From the NCBI GenBank assembly GCA_038380795.1, contig CM076269.1:1612001-1676000 (forward strand): DNA of 64,000 bases, read 5' to 3'. Every line of letters starts with the position of its first letter. Positions within the stretch are counted from its first letter, which is position 1. A program made the translations under genes and the position numbers. The notes beneath the pieces are model-generated. The model was given only the letters and a program-made list of their open reading frames with translations, searched no databases and had not been told where the DNA came from. The DNA is from Pyrocephalus nanus. Lineage: Eukaryota > Chordata > Aves > Passeriformes > Tyrannidae. Below are positions 63,269 to 64,000 of the stretch, piece after piece.

Positions 63269-64000
63269 AGACTCCAGAACTTCTTTTCACATTTGTAACT
63301 GATTGAAGATTGAGTCAAAAAGTTGGTCCCTTCAGCATTCCAAGCCACAGTGGACCACAGGTTGTTTTCTTACTTCATACTTTAGTATCTTTTGCCAACA
63401 GTGTATGCAAGTTATAAAATAACATTACCTATTTTAAACAGAGGCTCCACAGGATGAAGACAGTGAGGTAAGTGAATTCCTATAATTAGCAGCATTGAAT
63501 TGCAACATCTGATTTTGAATGATCTTTTATTTCCCTCATTAGCTCTAAACAGCCTTCAGAAACTATCAACAAATACATACATTCTGACATCAGGTCTGCA
63601 GAACAGAAATTTGTCTGCACCTGGGCCTTTCTTCTATTGAATATTTATTAATGAGAAACAAAAGTTGGGGACATAACTATCAGCTGCAGCTGGCTGAGAA
63701 AATTCACCAGAAATCAGTATTTAGAACTTCCTTTTTTAATTTGTTATTGCAAGTAGTCAAGCATCACCAGTGTGCTTCTCCATCTCTTACTGCTCAGTCT
63801 GTGTGCAAATACACTCCATTTTGTGTCCTAAAGCAAACTTCACTTTAAAGGAGTCAGAGCTTTACAGATTTCTTTTGGAAAATACATTAAAATATAATAA
63901 CTTGAAAGAATTAGAGCATTACATTTGAAAGACATCCATTCAGATAGGATTAATGCAAGAAATACAAACTTAAAGAATTTTGGGAAGGTTTTCAAAGATA
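63269..64000. other. non-coding DNA, no gene seen
   Basis: Unique AT-rich sequence downstream of the second CR1 fragment. No repeat, RNA gene or coding signal was recognised. Confidence 0.7.

Noticed and set aside
1..64000. tRNA, rRNA, CRISPR, operon, phage or insertion-sequence content
   Set aside because: No cloverleaf-type boxes, rRNA signature, spaced direct repeats, tightly packed coding frames or transposase-like frames were seen; composition and CR1 content point to vertebrate nuclear DNA.

Overview
The window looks like AT-rich, CpG-poor, non-coding nuclear DNA from a vertebrate, most likely a bird. The evidence for a bird is two recognisable 3' ends of CR1 LINEs (17416-17632 and 63162-63268) and at least one pair of old palindrome-type dispersed repeats familiar from bird and turtle genomes (4077-4200 and 13748-13870). 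I saw no Alu-, L1- or B1-like sequence. I found no protein-coding gene, tRNA, rRNA or CRISPR array, and nothing that suggests prokaryotic or organellar DNA. The open frames are short, start at arbitrary ATGs, overlap on both strands, match no family I recognise, and in several cases run through simple repeats. The window is best read as part of a gene desert or a large intron.

Layout. 1-17.2 kb is unique AT-rich DNA with scattered homopolymers, a 29-base A run at 5761, two related old repeats, a G-rich tract at 16135, and a CpG-retaining stretch at about 11.3-11.7 kb. At 17.2-17.6 kb an 88-base A-rich tract lies just upstream of a CR1 3' end. At 21.0-21.8 kb there is a GC-richer segment with a TTCCC/GGGAA inverted repeat and six exact copies of an 8-base unit. 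At 25.5-25.7 kb a pure AT block is followed at once by a small CpG- and GC-rich patch (25915-26280), which is the sharpest composition change in the window. From 31 to 39 kb there are A-rich and AT-rich simple repeats. From 44 to 52 kb there are a TTTTG microsatellite, a small possible CR1 scrap and a TA/TG repeat. From 54 to 60 kb two stretches look like conserved-enhancer candidates because of their motif content: a perfect TGACAGCTGTCA palindrome at 54911, and a SOX/POU-like composite next to a CRE-like site at 59947-59967. The window ends with another CR1 3' end at 63.2 kb.

With no genes visible there is no pathway to describe. If the region has a function it is probably cis-regulatory. 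That is inference from motif content alone: conservation cannot be judged from one sequence. I did not find an undescribed biological system here. The items most worth checking are the CpG-rich patch at 26 kb and the two enhancer-like stretches at 54.9 and 59.9 kb.
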